From: an uncultured Eubacteriales bacterium
GTDB taxonomy: Bacteria; Bacillota_A; Clostridia; Oscillospirales; Oscillospiraceae
DNA: 19,551 bases
Assembly: GCA_949451265.1 (NCBI GenBank)
Contig: CASTQR010000011.1
Coordinates: 1-19,551, forward strand
Reading direction: 5' to 3'
Made by a program: the position numbers and the translations under genes. This document shows positions 1-5,679 of the stretch, piece by piece (position 1 is the first letter of the stretch; every line of letters starts with the position of its first letter). The notes beneath the pieces were generated by a model that was given only the letters and a program-made list of their open reading frames with translations, was not told where the DNA came from and did not search any database.

Positions 1-1
1 G

Positions 2-211
2 GAGCTGGTGGGCCACGCGGTGGGCGGCGTGTGCCCCTTCGGGATCAAGGAAGGGGTTGCGGTGTACCTGGACGAGTCGCTGAAACGGTTTGAGACGGTG
101 TTCCCCGCCTGCGGCAGCGGGAACAGCGCCATCGAGCTGTCTATCGGGGAGCTGGAGCGATATTCCGGCTATACAGCCTGGGTGGATGTCTGCAAGGGAT
201 GGAACGGCTGA
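2..211 (+). CDS. YbaK/EbsC-family aminoacyl-tRNA editing protein, C-terminal part
   Basis: The gene enters from the left edge and only its last 69 codons are present. The visible part begins ELVGHAVGGVCPFG and carries the Gly-rich GHAVGGVCPFGI stretch typical of the C-terminal half of the YbaK/ProX editing fold. Proteins of this family hydrolyse mischarged tRNAs such as Cys-tRNA(Pro) in the cytoplasm. It ends in TGA at 209-211 and is followed 15 nt later by a strong intrinsic terminator, so it closes a plus-strand transcript. The start, the promoter and the exact substrate class (YbaK versus other free-standing editing domains) cannot be judged from this fragment. Confidence 0.8.
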   Translation, partial: ELVGHAVGGVCPFGIKEGVAVYLDESLKRFETVFPACGSGNSAIELSIGELERYSGYTAWVDVCKGWNG

Positions 212-226
212 CAGGGCATAAGGAAC

Positions 227-263
227 GGGGCAGACGGGAAAACCGTCTGCCCCGGATTTTTTT
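227..263 (+). terminator. Intrinsic terminator of the YbaK-family gene
   Basis: Perfect 11-bp inverted repeat (GGGGCAGACGG at 227-237, CCGTCTGCCCC at 243-253) with a GAAAA loop, followed after GGA by seven T residues (257-263). It lies between two convergent genes. Read on the minus strand the hairpin lacks a U-tract, so it should mainly stop plus-strand transcription, though it may slow transcripts of the membrane-protein gene ending at 274. Confidence 0.9.
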
Positions 264-273
264 GTTGCGACCA

Positions 274-1083
274 TCAGCGGCCAGCCTTCTTCTGGGCCTT
301 CTTGCGGAGCAGCTCCTCCTTTGCCAGCTGGGCGGCGGCCAGGATGTCCTCGTGCCGCACCGTGTAGCGGCGGTTGACGGACAGCTTGCTGTACCGGCTG
401 CGGAAGCGGCGGCTATACCGCTCCAGCTGGGTGATCTCGGCGCTGTACCGCTGGCGCAGGGCGGAGGATTTGTCCTCCAGCATATCGGACAGCTCCGCCT
501 TGCCCAGGGAAAGCTGGACCTGCAGCTCCTCCCCCAGGGTGGTGACGCCCACCACCAGCCGGGACACCAGGGCCAGATGGCGGATGGTGAACACCGCGTC
601 CACGATCAGCACCGCCAGCAGGGTGCCGCCCAGGGTGTATTTCAGCACCGGGGGGATGCGGGTGAACAGCTCCTCCACCGGCGGGTGGATATAGAAGATC
701 ACCAGGTAGGACAGCACGCCCCACACCAGCGCCACCCACAGGCAGATCCGGCCCTTCAGGTTAAAGCGGAAGTGGGAGTAGTCCCAGTATTTCACGTGGG
801 TGGTGGTCTCCAGCAGCCAGGCCACGAAATATTCCCAGGAACTCATCACCACCACGGCCACCACGTAGAACAGCACCAAATTTTGTTTCAAAGGGGTGAA
901 GAACAGGATCATCAGCAGCACGCCCGTGCCGTAGATGGGGCAGATGGGGCCGTAGAGGAAGCCCCGGGGAACTAAGCGCCGCTCACAGATGGAGCAGTAG
1001 CAGGTTTCCATCACCCAGCCCAGAAAGGAGTAGAAAATGAAGTAGAGGAACAGGTCAGAGATGGTATAGCCCAGGATGGTCAA
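274..1083 (-). CDS. CmpB-type putative ABC-transporter permease (PF06541-like membrane protein)
   Basis: A 269-residue protein with an N-terminal hydrophobic region of about five segments (roughly residues 8-27, 48-63, 68-92, 113-132 and 148-166) and a charged, probably coiled-coil C-terminal third rich in Lys, Arg and Glu (about 185-269). The family signatures GW(V)ME near residue 22, RGFLYGPICPIYG at 40-52 and KYWDYS near 98 fit the CmpB/'ABC transporter type IV' family. Its biochemical role is not established. The start is a TTG at 1083, chosen because AGGAGG lies 8 nt upstream and the family begins just before the GW(x)xE segment. That Shine-Dalgarno overlaps the stop codon of the DUF4364 gene upstream, so the two are probably translationally coupled. 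Confidence 0.8.
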   Translation of the reverse strand: MTILGYTISDLFLYFIFYSFLGWVMETCYCSICERRLVPRGFLYGPICPIYGTGVLLMILFFTPLKQNLVLFYVVAVVVMSSWEYFVAWLLETTTHVKYWDYSHFRFNLKGRICLWVALVWGVLSYLVIFYIHPPVEELFTRIPPVLKYTLGGTLLAVLIVDAVFTIRHLALVSRLVVGVTTLGEELQVQLSLGKAELSDMLEDKSSALRQRYSAEITQLERYSRRFRSRYSKLSVNRRYTVRHEDILAAAQLAKEELLRKKAQKKAGR

Positions 1084-1091
1084 ACAAGCTC

Positions 1092-1098
1092 CCTCCTA
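1092..1098 (-). promoter_or_regulatory. Shine-Dalgarno overlapping a stop codon, serving a TTG start
   Basis: On the minus strand AGGAGG (1097-1092) shares two bases with the TAG stop (1098-1096) of the DUF4364 gene and lies 8 nt before the TTG start at 1083. This decides the start of the CmpB-type protein and suggests that ribosomes ending the upstream gene help initiation on the next. Confidence 0.75.
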
Positions 1099-1614
1099 AT
1101 TCTGTTCGGCGAGCAAAACGCCAAGAATCCCATTGTATATCCGGCCGGGGTGCTGGAGAAACTGCTGTGCGATGCGCTGGCCCTCGTCCTCGGAGGGGGC
1201 CAGCAGGGTGAGGGAAAACAGGCTGCCTTGATCGTCGTCCATGGCCAGGCACACGTCGAAGCCCTGGGGCTGTGCCCGCACCTCCGCCCGCACCTGGGCC
1301 TTGCGCTTCAAGGCCTGGTTCAGGGGGGCCATCCGCTGGTCGCAGCGGCGGCGCACCACGGGGGACAAGCTGCTCTCCCCGGCGGCGCAGGTGCGGCGGC
1401 CCTTGTCGGTGATAGCGTAAAACTCCCCATCCTGGGCTGCGTGGCCGCTGTCCAGCAGCTCGGCGGCCGCCTCGGCAAATTGGAAATAGTCCACGCCGCT
1501 GTCGCACATGGACAGGTCGGTGAGGGTGGCGAAGTCAATGGGGGCGGCGGCGCGGTTGAGAATATACAGCACCAGCAGCTTGATGTCCAGCTTGTCATGG
1601 ATAAACCCGGCCAT
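1096..1614 (-). CDS. DUF4364 family protein, winged-helix-like
   Basis: A 172-residue protein beginning MAGFIHDKLDIKLLVLYILN, the characteristic opening of the clostridial DUF4364 family. Residues 8-75 look like a winged helix-turn-helix (helices at about 9-20, 27-34 and 43-56, then a wing with EFYAITDKGRRT at 64-75). The C-terminal half (about 115-170) is an alpha/beta domain of unknown role. No ligand or target can be named; a transcriptional role is an inference from the fold. The ATG at 1614 is supported by GGAGAGGAG 9 nt upstream and by family length. The frame stays open far upstream of this start, but that stretch is antisense-type shadow of the neighbouring genes. A near-consensus promoter lies 52 nt upstream. 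It forms an operon with the CmpB-type gene. Confidence 0.85.
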   Translation of the reverse strand: MAGFIHDKLDIKLLVLYILNRAAAPIDFATLTDLSMCDSGVDYFQFAEAAAELLDSGHAAQDGEFYAITDKGRRTCAAGESSLSPVVRRRCDQRMAPLNQALKRKAQVRAEVRAQPQGFDVCLAMDDDQGSLFSLTLLAPSEDEGQRIAQQFLQHPGRIYNGILGVLLAEQN

Positions 1615-1665
1615 ATGAACCAGCTCCTCTCCCGGCCAAGGTGCGGCGGATTCCGCGTAAAGAGT

Positions 1666-1694
1666 ATTATAGCCGATTCCAGGGAGAATGACAA
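1666..1694 (-). promoter_or_regulatory. Housekeeping (sigma-A type) promoter of the DUF4364-CmpB operon
   Basis: On the minus strand TTGTCA (1694-1689), a 17-nt spacer and TATAAT (1671-1666). The predicted start of transcription near 1659 gives a 5' leader of about 45 nt. The -35 box lies about 20 nt beyond the stop of the upstream peptidoglycan-binding gene, so this operon can be expressed independently of the sporulation-type cluster. Confidence 0.85.
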
Positions 1695-1712
1695 GCGGAA
1701 TTTGTCTGTCGC

Positions 1713-2246
1713 TCAGGCCCTTGTGACAAGGGCCTGGTAGAGCTGGACCAGATAGGCCCAGGTGGAGCGGTCCAGCACGCCGGTGGCGGGCAGGCCCGCC
1801 AATTTCTGGATGACGCGGATGTTGGCGGGGGTCTCTCCATCGTTGCAGCCGCTCATCTTGCAGGGGGAGAAGTTGGTCATCACCTTTCCCAGGGAGACGA
1901 ACATGGCTTGGACGATCAGTACCGGGGGGCACTCCTGGCCCTCGATGGCGGTATAGGTGCCGCAGGGCAGGACGTTCAGCGGGGGAGGAAAGCCGTACTG
2001 TTGTTCGGTTTTGACGTAAGCGTCCCGGATGGCGTTCCAGGTGCCCAAATCCACCACCCCGGTCACCGGGGGATGGTACTCCCGCTGGAACACCATGACG
2101 GCCTCCAGGGTGCGCTCCCCGAAAATGCCGTCCACCGTCAGGCGGATCAGCTTGGGATCGTGTATGGCCAGCTGGTTCAGCATATATTGAAGGGATCGGA
2201 CGGGCTGGCCGGACATCTCGGTCCCGTTTGCCGCTTCGTTGTTCAT
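1713..2246 (-). CDS. Protein with two peptidoglycan-binding modules, third gene of the SleC-like cluster
   Basis: A 177-residue protein without signal peptide or membrane segment. Residues 14-74 form a peptidoglycan-binding type-1 module (SLQYMLN, then LTVDGIFGERT at 36-46 and TGVVDLGTWNAI at 62-73). Residues 108-170 look like a second, diverged module (IRVIQKLAGLPATGVLDRSTW at 143-163) that lacks the DGIFG turn. Four Cys residues (95, 106, 129, 134) lie between and within the modules and could bind metal or form disulfides. There is no catalytic domain. The ATG at 2246 has AAAGGAG 7 nt upstream; a GTG seven codons earlier sits within the leader and has no good ribosome site. It follows the SleC-like gene by 17 nt, so a role in recognising spore cortex is the simplest inference. 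Confidence 0.8.
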   Translation of the reverse strand: MNNEAANGTEMSGQPVRSLQYMLNQLAIHDPKLIRLTVDGIFGERTLEAVMVFQREYHPPVTGVVDLGTWNAIRDAYVKTEQQYGFPPPLNVLPCGTYTAIEGQECPPVLIVQAMFVSLGKVMTNFSPCKMSGCNDGETPANIRVIQKLAGLPATGVLDRSTWAYLVQLYQALVTRA

Positions 2247-2263
2247 GGGGAAACTCCTTTCTG

Positions 2264-3448
2264 TCACTGGTTGGCGCCGCCGTAGGTGAGGTTGTAGCCC
2301 GGGAACTGGCCGGCGGCCACGGAGCTTTCAATGTCCCGGGCGCTGATGGGCAGGTTTGCCCCGGCCAGGGCGGTGCGGGCGATGCCCAGGTACTCGTCGT
2401 ACAGCCGCTGCCAGGTCTGCTGATCCACCACGCCGGTGGCGGGCAGGCCCAGGCGAGCCTGGGCGGCCTCCACCGCCTGACGGGTTTGGGGGCCGAAGAT
2501 GCCGTCGATAGCCAGGGGCGGCACACCGGAATTGAACTGGGCGATGATGGAGAGGAAGTACTGCAAAGCGGACACGGCCAGACCGGTGCTGCCCTCCCGG
2601 AGGGTGACCCCGGTGGAGGGGCCCTGGATCTCGGTAAAGGGCTGGCCCTCGCTGACCAGCTCGGACAGCTTCCGGACGGCCCCGTGGAGGGACACCAGCT
2701 TATACCAGGTGCCCTGGCCCACGATGCCGTCGGGGGTGAGGTTGAAGATGGACTGGAATTTTTTCACCGCCGCCTCGGTCTGGCTGCCGAACACGCCGTC
2801 CACCGGGGAGATCCGGGGAATGGCGGGGTAGTTCTGCCCGATGCGGTTCAGCATCACCTGCAAAACGGTGACATAGTTGCCGGAGGAGCCGGTTTGCAGG
2901 GGGTAGCCGGGGTAGGAGTAGGTGATGTTCCGGATGGGGGTGTTGGACACCAGCTCGATATTGTCCCCGTAGTAGCGGCGAAGGATATCCATGGTGGAGC
3001 TGCCCTGGCGGGCCATTCGCTCGCTGCCCCACTGGGAGAGACCGTCACAGGTGACGGTGGTGCCGTTGCAGAATTTGGCGGCCAACGGCTCCACAAAGCC
3101 CTTCCGGCGGATGTAGGTGTTGAACAGCTCATCCACCAGCCGGTCCACGTTCTCAAAGGTGCTCCGGCCCTTGATGAACTTCTGGTCGTTCATGGTGGAG
3201 CCGGTGATGTCGAAGTCATAGCCCCGGCTGGGGTAGTATTCCGTATAGACCCGGTTGAGGGCAAAGGAGATCTGGGCCAGAATGTTGGCCCGGAGGGCCG
3301 CCTCCGGCCAGGTGGGGTAGATCTCGCTGGACGCCACGTTTTTGATGTAGTCGATGAAAGGGACGGTCACGTTTTCCGCCCACTGGTTGGCGGGGCCGGT
3401 GTGGACGGTGATGGTCTGGGGTATGTAAGGCGTGACTGAGATAGGCAT
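2264..3448 (-). CDS. sleC: SleC-like spore cortex-lytic enzyme, catalytic part (SpoIID domain plus two peptidoglycan-binding modules)
   Basis: A 394-residue protein with no signal peptide. Residues 26-165 form a SpoIID/LytB-type domain: VPFIDYIKNVASSEIYPTWP with the likely catalytic Glu42, the conserved ALNRVYTE at 63-70, and CNGTTVTCDGLSQWGS at 127-142 with a Cys127/Cys134 pair. Peptidoglycan-binding modules follow at about 183-252 (SPVDGVFGSQT) and 283-350 (LAIDGIFGPQT). SleC degrades cortex peptidoglycan at germination after proteolytic activation by Csp proteases in clostridia. From my knowledge of clostridial SleC, the family normally begins with a pre-pro domain of about 150 residues; here that part is missing and its counterpart is the separate gene just upstream. 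The ATG at 3448 has an excellent AAGGAGGT 5 nt upstream. The SleC call rests on recognition, not on a search. Confidence 0.8.
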   Translation of the reverse strand: MPISVTPYIPQTITVHTGPANQWAENVTVPFIDYIKNVASSEIYPTWPEAALRANILAQISFALNRVYTEYYPSRGYDFDITGSTMNDQKFIKGRSTFENVDRLVDELFNTYIRRKGFVEPLAAKFCNGTTVTCDGLSQWGSERMARQGSSTMDILRRYYGDNIELVSNTPIRNITYSYPGYPLQTGSSGNYVTVLQVMLNRIGQNYPAIPRISPVDGVFGSQTEAAVKKFQSIFNLTPDGIVGQGTWYKLVSLHGAVRKLSELVSEGQPFTEIQGPSTGVTLREGSTGLAVSALQYFLSIIAQFNSGVPPLAIDGIFGPQTRQAVEAAQARLGLPATGVVDQQTWQRLYDEYLGIARTALAGANLPISARDIESSVAAGQFPGYNLTYGGANQ

Positions 3449-3472
3449 GGGAACCTCCTTCCTTGGGGCCGC

Positions 3473-3865
3473 TCACAGCGGCTGGGGTGTGACCACCACC
3501 GGGCTGGCGGCGTCATCGTCCCCGTTCGCCGGCTGAGGCAGGGGGATCAGGGGCACATTCTGCACCGTCTCCACTCCGGGGAACACCTGAAGCTGTTCAA
3601 AGGTGGCCAGGTAATAATCCGGATGCTCCACCACCAGGGCATAGTCGGAGAAGGGCGCGGCCCCGCCAGGTTCCTCGCTGAGGGACAGGTCGGGGGCGTC
3701 CAGCTGGACGGGCGGGGTGGTGCCGCTGCTGTCGGTGGTCTGGATAGAGAGCACGTTGCGGCGGCCGTCCTCACTGGGGCCGGAGATGATCACGGTGGCT
3801 CCCGGAACGGGAAGCTGGGCCTGGGAGGTGAACGCGCGGACGGTCAAAGAGCCGGTCTGGGGCAT
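3473..3865 (-). CDS. Stand-alone SleC pre-pro-like domain (carboxypeptidase-regulatory-like fold)
   Basis: A 130-residue protein opening MPQTGSLTVRAFTSQAQLPV, followed by PGATVIISG, a TTDSSG turn, LDAPDLSLSEEPG, YALVVEHPDYY and a LQVFPGVETVQNVPLIPLP ending. This pattern, a small beta-sandwich of the carboxypeptidase-regulatory type, matches what I recall of the N-terminal pre-pro region of clostridial SleC, which keeps the enzyme inactive until Csp cleavage. The last 15 residues are acidic and Pro/Val rich. It stops 24 nt before the SleC-like catalytic gene, which has its own strong Shine-Dalgarno, so the split is a genuine two-gene arrangement and not a single frameshift. The ATG at 3865 has AAAGGAGGAG 6 nt upstream. 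Function as an inhibitor or chaperone of the SleC part is an inference. Confidence 0.7.
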   Translation of the reverse strand: MPQTGSLTVRAFTSQAQLPVPGATVIISGPSEDGRRNVLSIQTTDSSGTTPPVQLDAPDLSLSEEPGGAAPFSDYALVVEHPDYYLATFEQLQVFPGVETVQNVPLIPLPQPANGDDDAASPVVVTPQPL

Positions 3866-3930
3866 AGACAACTCCTCCTTTTGGGGATTGGGGAAGCCTG
3901 TCATAAGGCGGGCCGGAGCTTCCCTGATTC

Positions 3931-3957
3931 AGCCTATGCGGGGAAGGGAAAAGGGTG
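3931..3957 (-). promoter_or_regulatory. Candidate mother-cell (sigma-K-like) promoter of the SleC-like cluster
   Basis: On the minus strand an AC element (3956-3955), a 16-nt spacer and CATAGGCT (3938-3931) match the sigma-K pattern AC-N16-CATANNNT. The expected start near 3924 would leave a leader of about 60 nt before the ATG at 3865. No good sigma-A promoter was seen in this interval. The match is short, so this rests largely on the sporulation nature of the genes. Confidence 0.4.
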
Positions 3958-4020
3958 CGCGTTTTCAGAAAAAAACCGCGGATTCCTCCGCCGTGCTGGA
4001 AAATCAGCAAAATTTTACTG

Positions 4021-4049
4021 CTTTTAATTTATCCGACCCGGCACATAAT
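4021..4049 (+). promoter_or_regulatory. Weak candidate promoter of the lipoprotein gene
   Basis: CATAAT (4044-4049) lies 17 nt after a poor -35 candidate CTTTTA (4021-4026), in the only AT-rich patch of the 223-nt divergent gap (3866-4088). The CATAATA could also be read as a sporulation-type -10 element (CATNNTA), but I found no convincing matching -35. Confidence 0.3.
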
Positions 4050-4088
4050 AAAGGACGGGGAAAGTGAAAAAAAGCAGGAGGCATAACG

Positions 4089-4526
4089 ATGAAACAGAGA
4101 AAGTTTGCTTTGGCGATGGCCCTTGTGTTTGTGCTGGCCCTGGCGGGCTGCTCCGCCAACCGGGAGGAGAACTCCGCCCCGCCCAGCGAGAGTATGTCCG
4201 GCGGCGCCCAGAACACCCCGGGTATCGGCGGGGACGGGCAGGATGGCTCCGGCGGCACCCAGAACAGCCCTGACATTGGCGGCGGCATGGAGAACAGCTC
4301 CGGCATGAGCGGCGGGGACAGCGGCAACGACGCCATGGAGGGCGGCGGCGCCGGGGGTACCAACGATCAGAACAACGACGGCCTGCCCGACGGTTCTTCC
4401 GGCTCTGCCGGACGGGGCGGGGACAGTGTGATCGACGACATCGGCGAGGCCGCGGGGGATCTGGCCCGCGGCGCGGGCAATGCGGTCCGGGGTGCCGGGA
4501 GCGCCATCGGCGACGCGATGCGCTGA
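4089..4526 (+). CDS. Small Gly/Ser/Asn-rich lipoprotein
   Basis: A 145-residue protein with a lipoprotein signal: MKQRK, a hydrophobic core at 6-19 and the lipobox LAGC with Cys21 as the lipidated residue. The mature part is very low in complexity (Gly, Ser, Asn, Asp) with a 17-residue unit repeated at about 38-54 and 55-71 (GGAQNTPGIGG, then GGTQNSPDIGG). Residues 113-145 form a probable amphipathic helix rich in Ala, Gly and Asp (VIDDIGEAAGDLARGAG). It should be anchored on the outer face of the membrane with a flexible linker. I do not recognise a function. The ATG has CAGGAGG 7 nt upstream. It is divergent from the SleC cluster and convergent with the phosphatase fusion gene. Confidence 0.75.
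   Translation: MKQRKFALAMALVFVLALAGCSANREENSAPPSESMSGGAQNTPGIGGDGQDGSGGTQNSPDIGGGMENSSGMSGGDSGNDAMEGGGAGGTNDQNNDGLPDGSSGSAGRGGDSVIDDIGEAAGDLARGAGNAVRGAGSAIGDAMR
4200..4301 (+). repeat. Imperfect 51-nt tandem duplication inside the lipoprotein gene
   Basis: Two adjacent in-frame units, 4200-4250 and 4251-4301, both start GGCGGC(G/A)CCCAGAACA and both end GGCTCC/AGCTCC-like. They encode related 17-residue segments. The divergence between copies shows an old duplication held under coding constraint and not a recent slippage. Confidence 0.6.
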
Positions 4527-4528
4527 AC

Positions 4529-4562
4529 AAAAACAGGGCGGCCGGAATTTTCCGGCCGCCCT
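4529..4562 (-). terminator. Intrinsic terminator of the pyrC-to-phosphatase operon
   Basis: An 11-bp perfect stem (AGGGCGGCCGG at 4535-4545 with CCGGCCGCCCT at 4552-4562) and a 6-nt loop. On the minus strand it is followed by G and five T residues (complement of 4533-4529), so it terminates the minus-strand operon whose last gene stops at 4576. On the plus strand it follows the lipoprotein stop by 8 nt but has no U-tract, so its action there is less certain. Confidence 0.88.
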
Positions 4563-4575
4563 GGCGTATGTTCTA

Positions 4576-5658
4576 TTACAGCTCCAGGCCGATGTATTGT
4601 TCCAGCGTGTTGGGCTGTCCGTCCGCCTCGGTGAAGCCGTGGGCAAGACAGAACTGGCGGAGCCGCTGGTGCTCCGGCGGGCAGGACAGGCGCAGGAGCT
4701 GCCGTCCCATGGCCCGGTACGTACAGACCGCGTGGCCCAGAAGCTGGATCGCCAGCCCCTTGCCCTGGAACTCCGGGGCCATCCACAGCAGGGTGACCCA
4801 GCCCACGCCCTGATCCGCCCCCTTGGCCCGGTCCAGCTGGAGCACCCCGGCGGGGCGGTCCCCCAGCAGGGACAGCAGAAGGCCGTCCGGTTCGCTCAGC
4901 AGGAAGTTGTAGGGCTGGATCCCGGCCTCCGCGCAGGCGCTGAGGTACAGATCCTCCTCCTGGGGCAGGATCAGGGAGCGGTGGCGCAGGGCGTTGCGCT
5001 CCATGCCGGGGATGCCGTAGAGGACGTTGGCCTGGGTCTGGGGGACGGCAGGGGAGAGGTGGCTGTCATCATTGTAGTACTCCACGTGGATCTGGCCGTC
5101 TTCCGCCGTCAGCTTGGCCACGCCGGTGTTGTTGGCAAGGCGCAGATGGCCCATCTGAGCCTCGTCTATCCCCAAAAAGGCGGACAGCCCCGCCCGGATG
5201 GCGCAGCCGTGGGACACCACCGCCACGGTTTGCCCCGGATGGGAGGCGGCGATGCGGGTGAGGGAGGCGGCTACCCGGTGGCGCACGTGGGGGAAGGTCT
5301 CGCTGCCCTCCACCTGCCAGCCGGGGTCACAGGCCAGGAAGTCCGCCAGACTGTCCCGATGGTCGTGGAGGAGCTGGCCCCAGGGTACGTCCTCCCAGAC
5401 GCCCGCGCCGATCTCCCGCAGGCCGGGATCCACCCGCAGAGGAAGCCCCCGGGGACGGTAGATGGCCCCGGCGGTGGACATGGCCCGGTAGAGGTCGCTG
5501 GAATACACCGCGTCGAAGTGGACGCCCTCGAACCGTTTTTCCAGGGCCTTCACCTGTTCCCGGCCCTTGGCGGTGAGCAGGCCGTTGTGCCAGCTGTGGC
5601 AGCGGCGGTAGAGATTGCCCTCCGCCTGACCGTGGCGGATGAGATAAATGGTGGTCAT
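4576..5658 (-). CDS. Bifunctional histidine phosphatase / GNAT N-acetyltransferase fusion
   Basis: A 360-residue two-domain protein. Residues 1-200 are a histidine-phosphatase (phosphoglycerate-mutase-like) domain: LIRHGQAEGN with catalytic His9, SSDLYRA with Arg58, EIGAGVWED with Glu82, and VVSHGCAIR with His150. Residues about 207-360 form a GNAT acetyltransferase domain with the acetyl-CoA loop WMAPEFQGKGLA (292-303) and the C-terminal FCLAHGF turn (336-342). Both active-site sets look intact. Substrates are unknown for both halves. The ATG at 5658 has AAAGGAG 6 nt upstream. It follows pyrD by 21 nt with no terminator between, making it the last gene of the pyr operon; whether it acts on a nucleotide-related compound is only suggested by that context. 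Confidence 0.88.
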   Translation of the reverse strand: MTTIYLIRHGQAEGNLYRRCHSWHNGLLTAKGREQVKALEKRFEGVHFDAVYSSDLYRAMSTAGAIYRPRGLPLRVDPGLREIGAGVWEDVPWGQLLHDHRDSLADFLACDPGWQVEGSETFPHVRHRVAASLTRIAASHPGQTVAVVSHGCAIRAGLSAFLGIDEAQMGHLRLANNTGVAKLTAEDGQIHVEYYNDDSHLSPAVPQTQANVLYGIPGMERNALRHRSLILPQEEDLYLSACAEAGIQPYNFLLSEPDGLLLSLLGDRPAGVLQLDRAKGADQGVGWVTLLWMAPEFQGKGLAIQLLGHAVCTYRAMGRQLLRLSCPPEHQRLRQFCLAHGFTEADGQPNTLEQYIGLEL

Positions 5659-5679
5659 GGGTTTCTCCTTTCGGTACTG

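Noticed and set aside
227..263. Bidirectional terminator also ending the CmpB-type operon
   Set aside because: On the minus strand the hairpin is followed by GTTCCTTATG and not a run of T, so only the plus-strand function is well supported.
1716..1734. Inverted repeat GGCCCTTGT/ACAAGGGCC as a terminator for the SleC cluster
   Set aside because: It lies inside the 3' end of the peptidoglycan-binding gene and has no U-tract on the minus strand, so termination there is not supported.
1096..2526. A 476-codon minus-strand frame suggesting a large fusion protein
   Set aside because: Only the last 172 codons (from 1614) are real DUF4364. The upstream part is shadow of the peptidoglycan-binding genes, contains no recognisable domain, and the ATG at 1614 has a good ribosome site and its own promoter.
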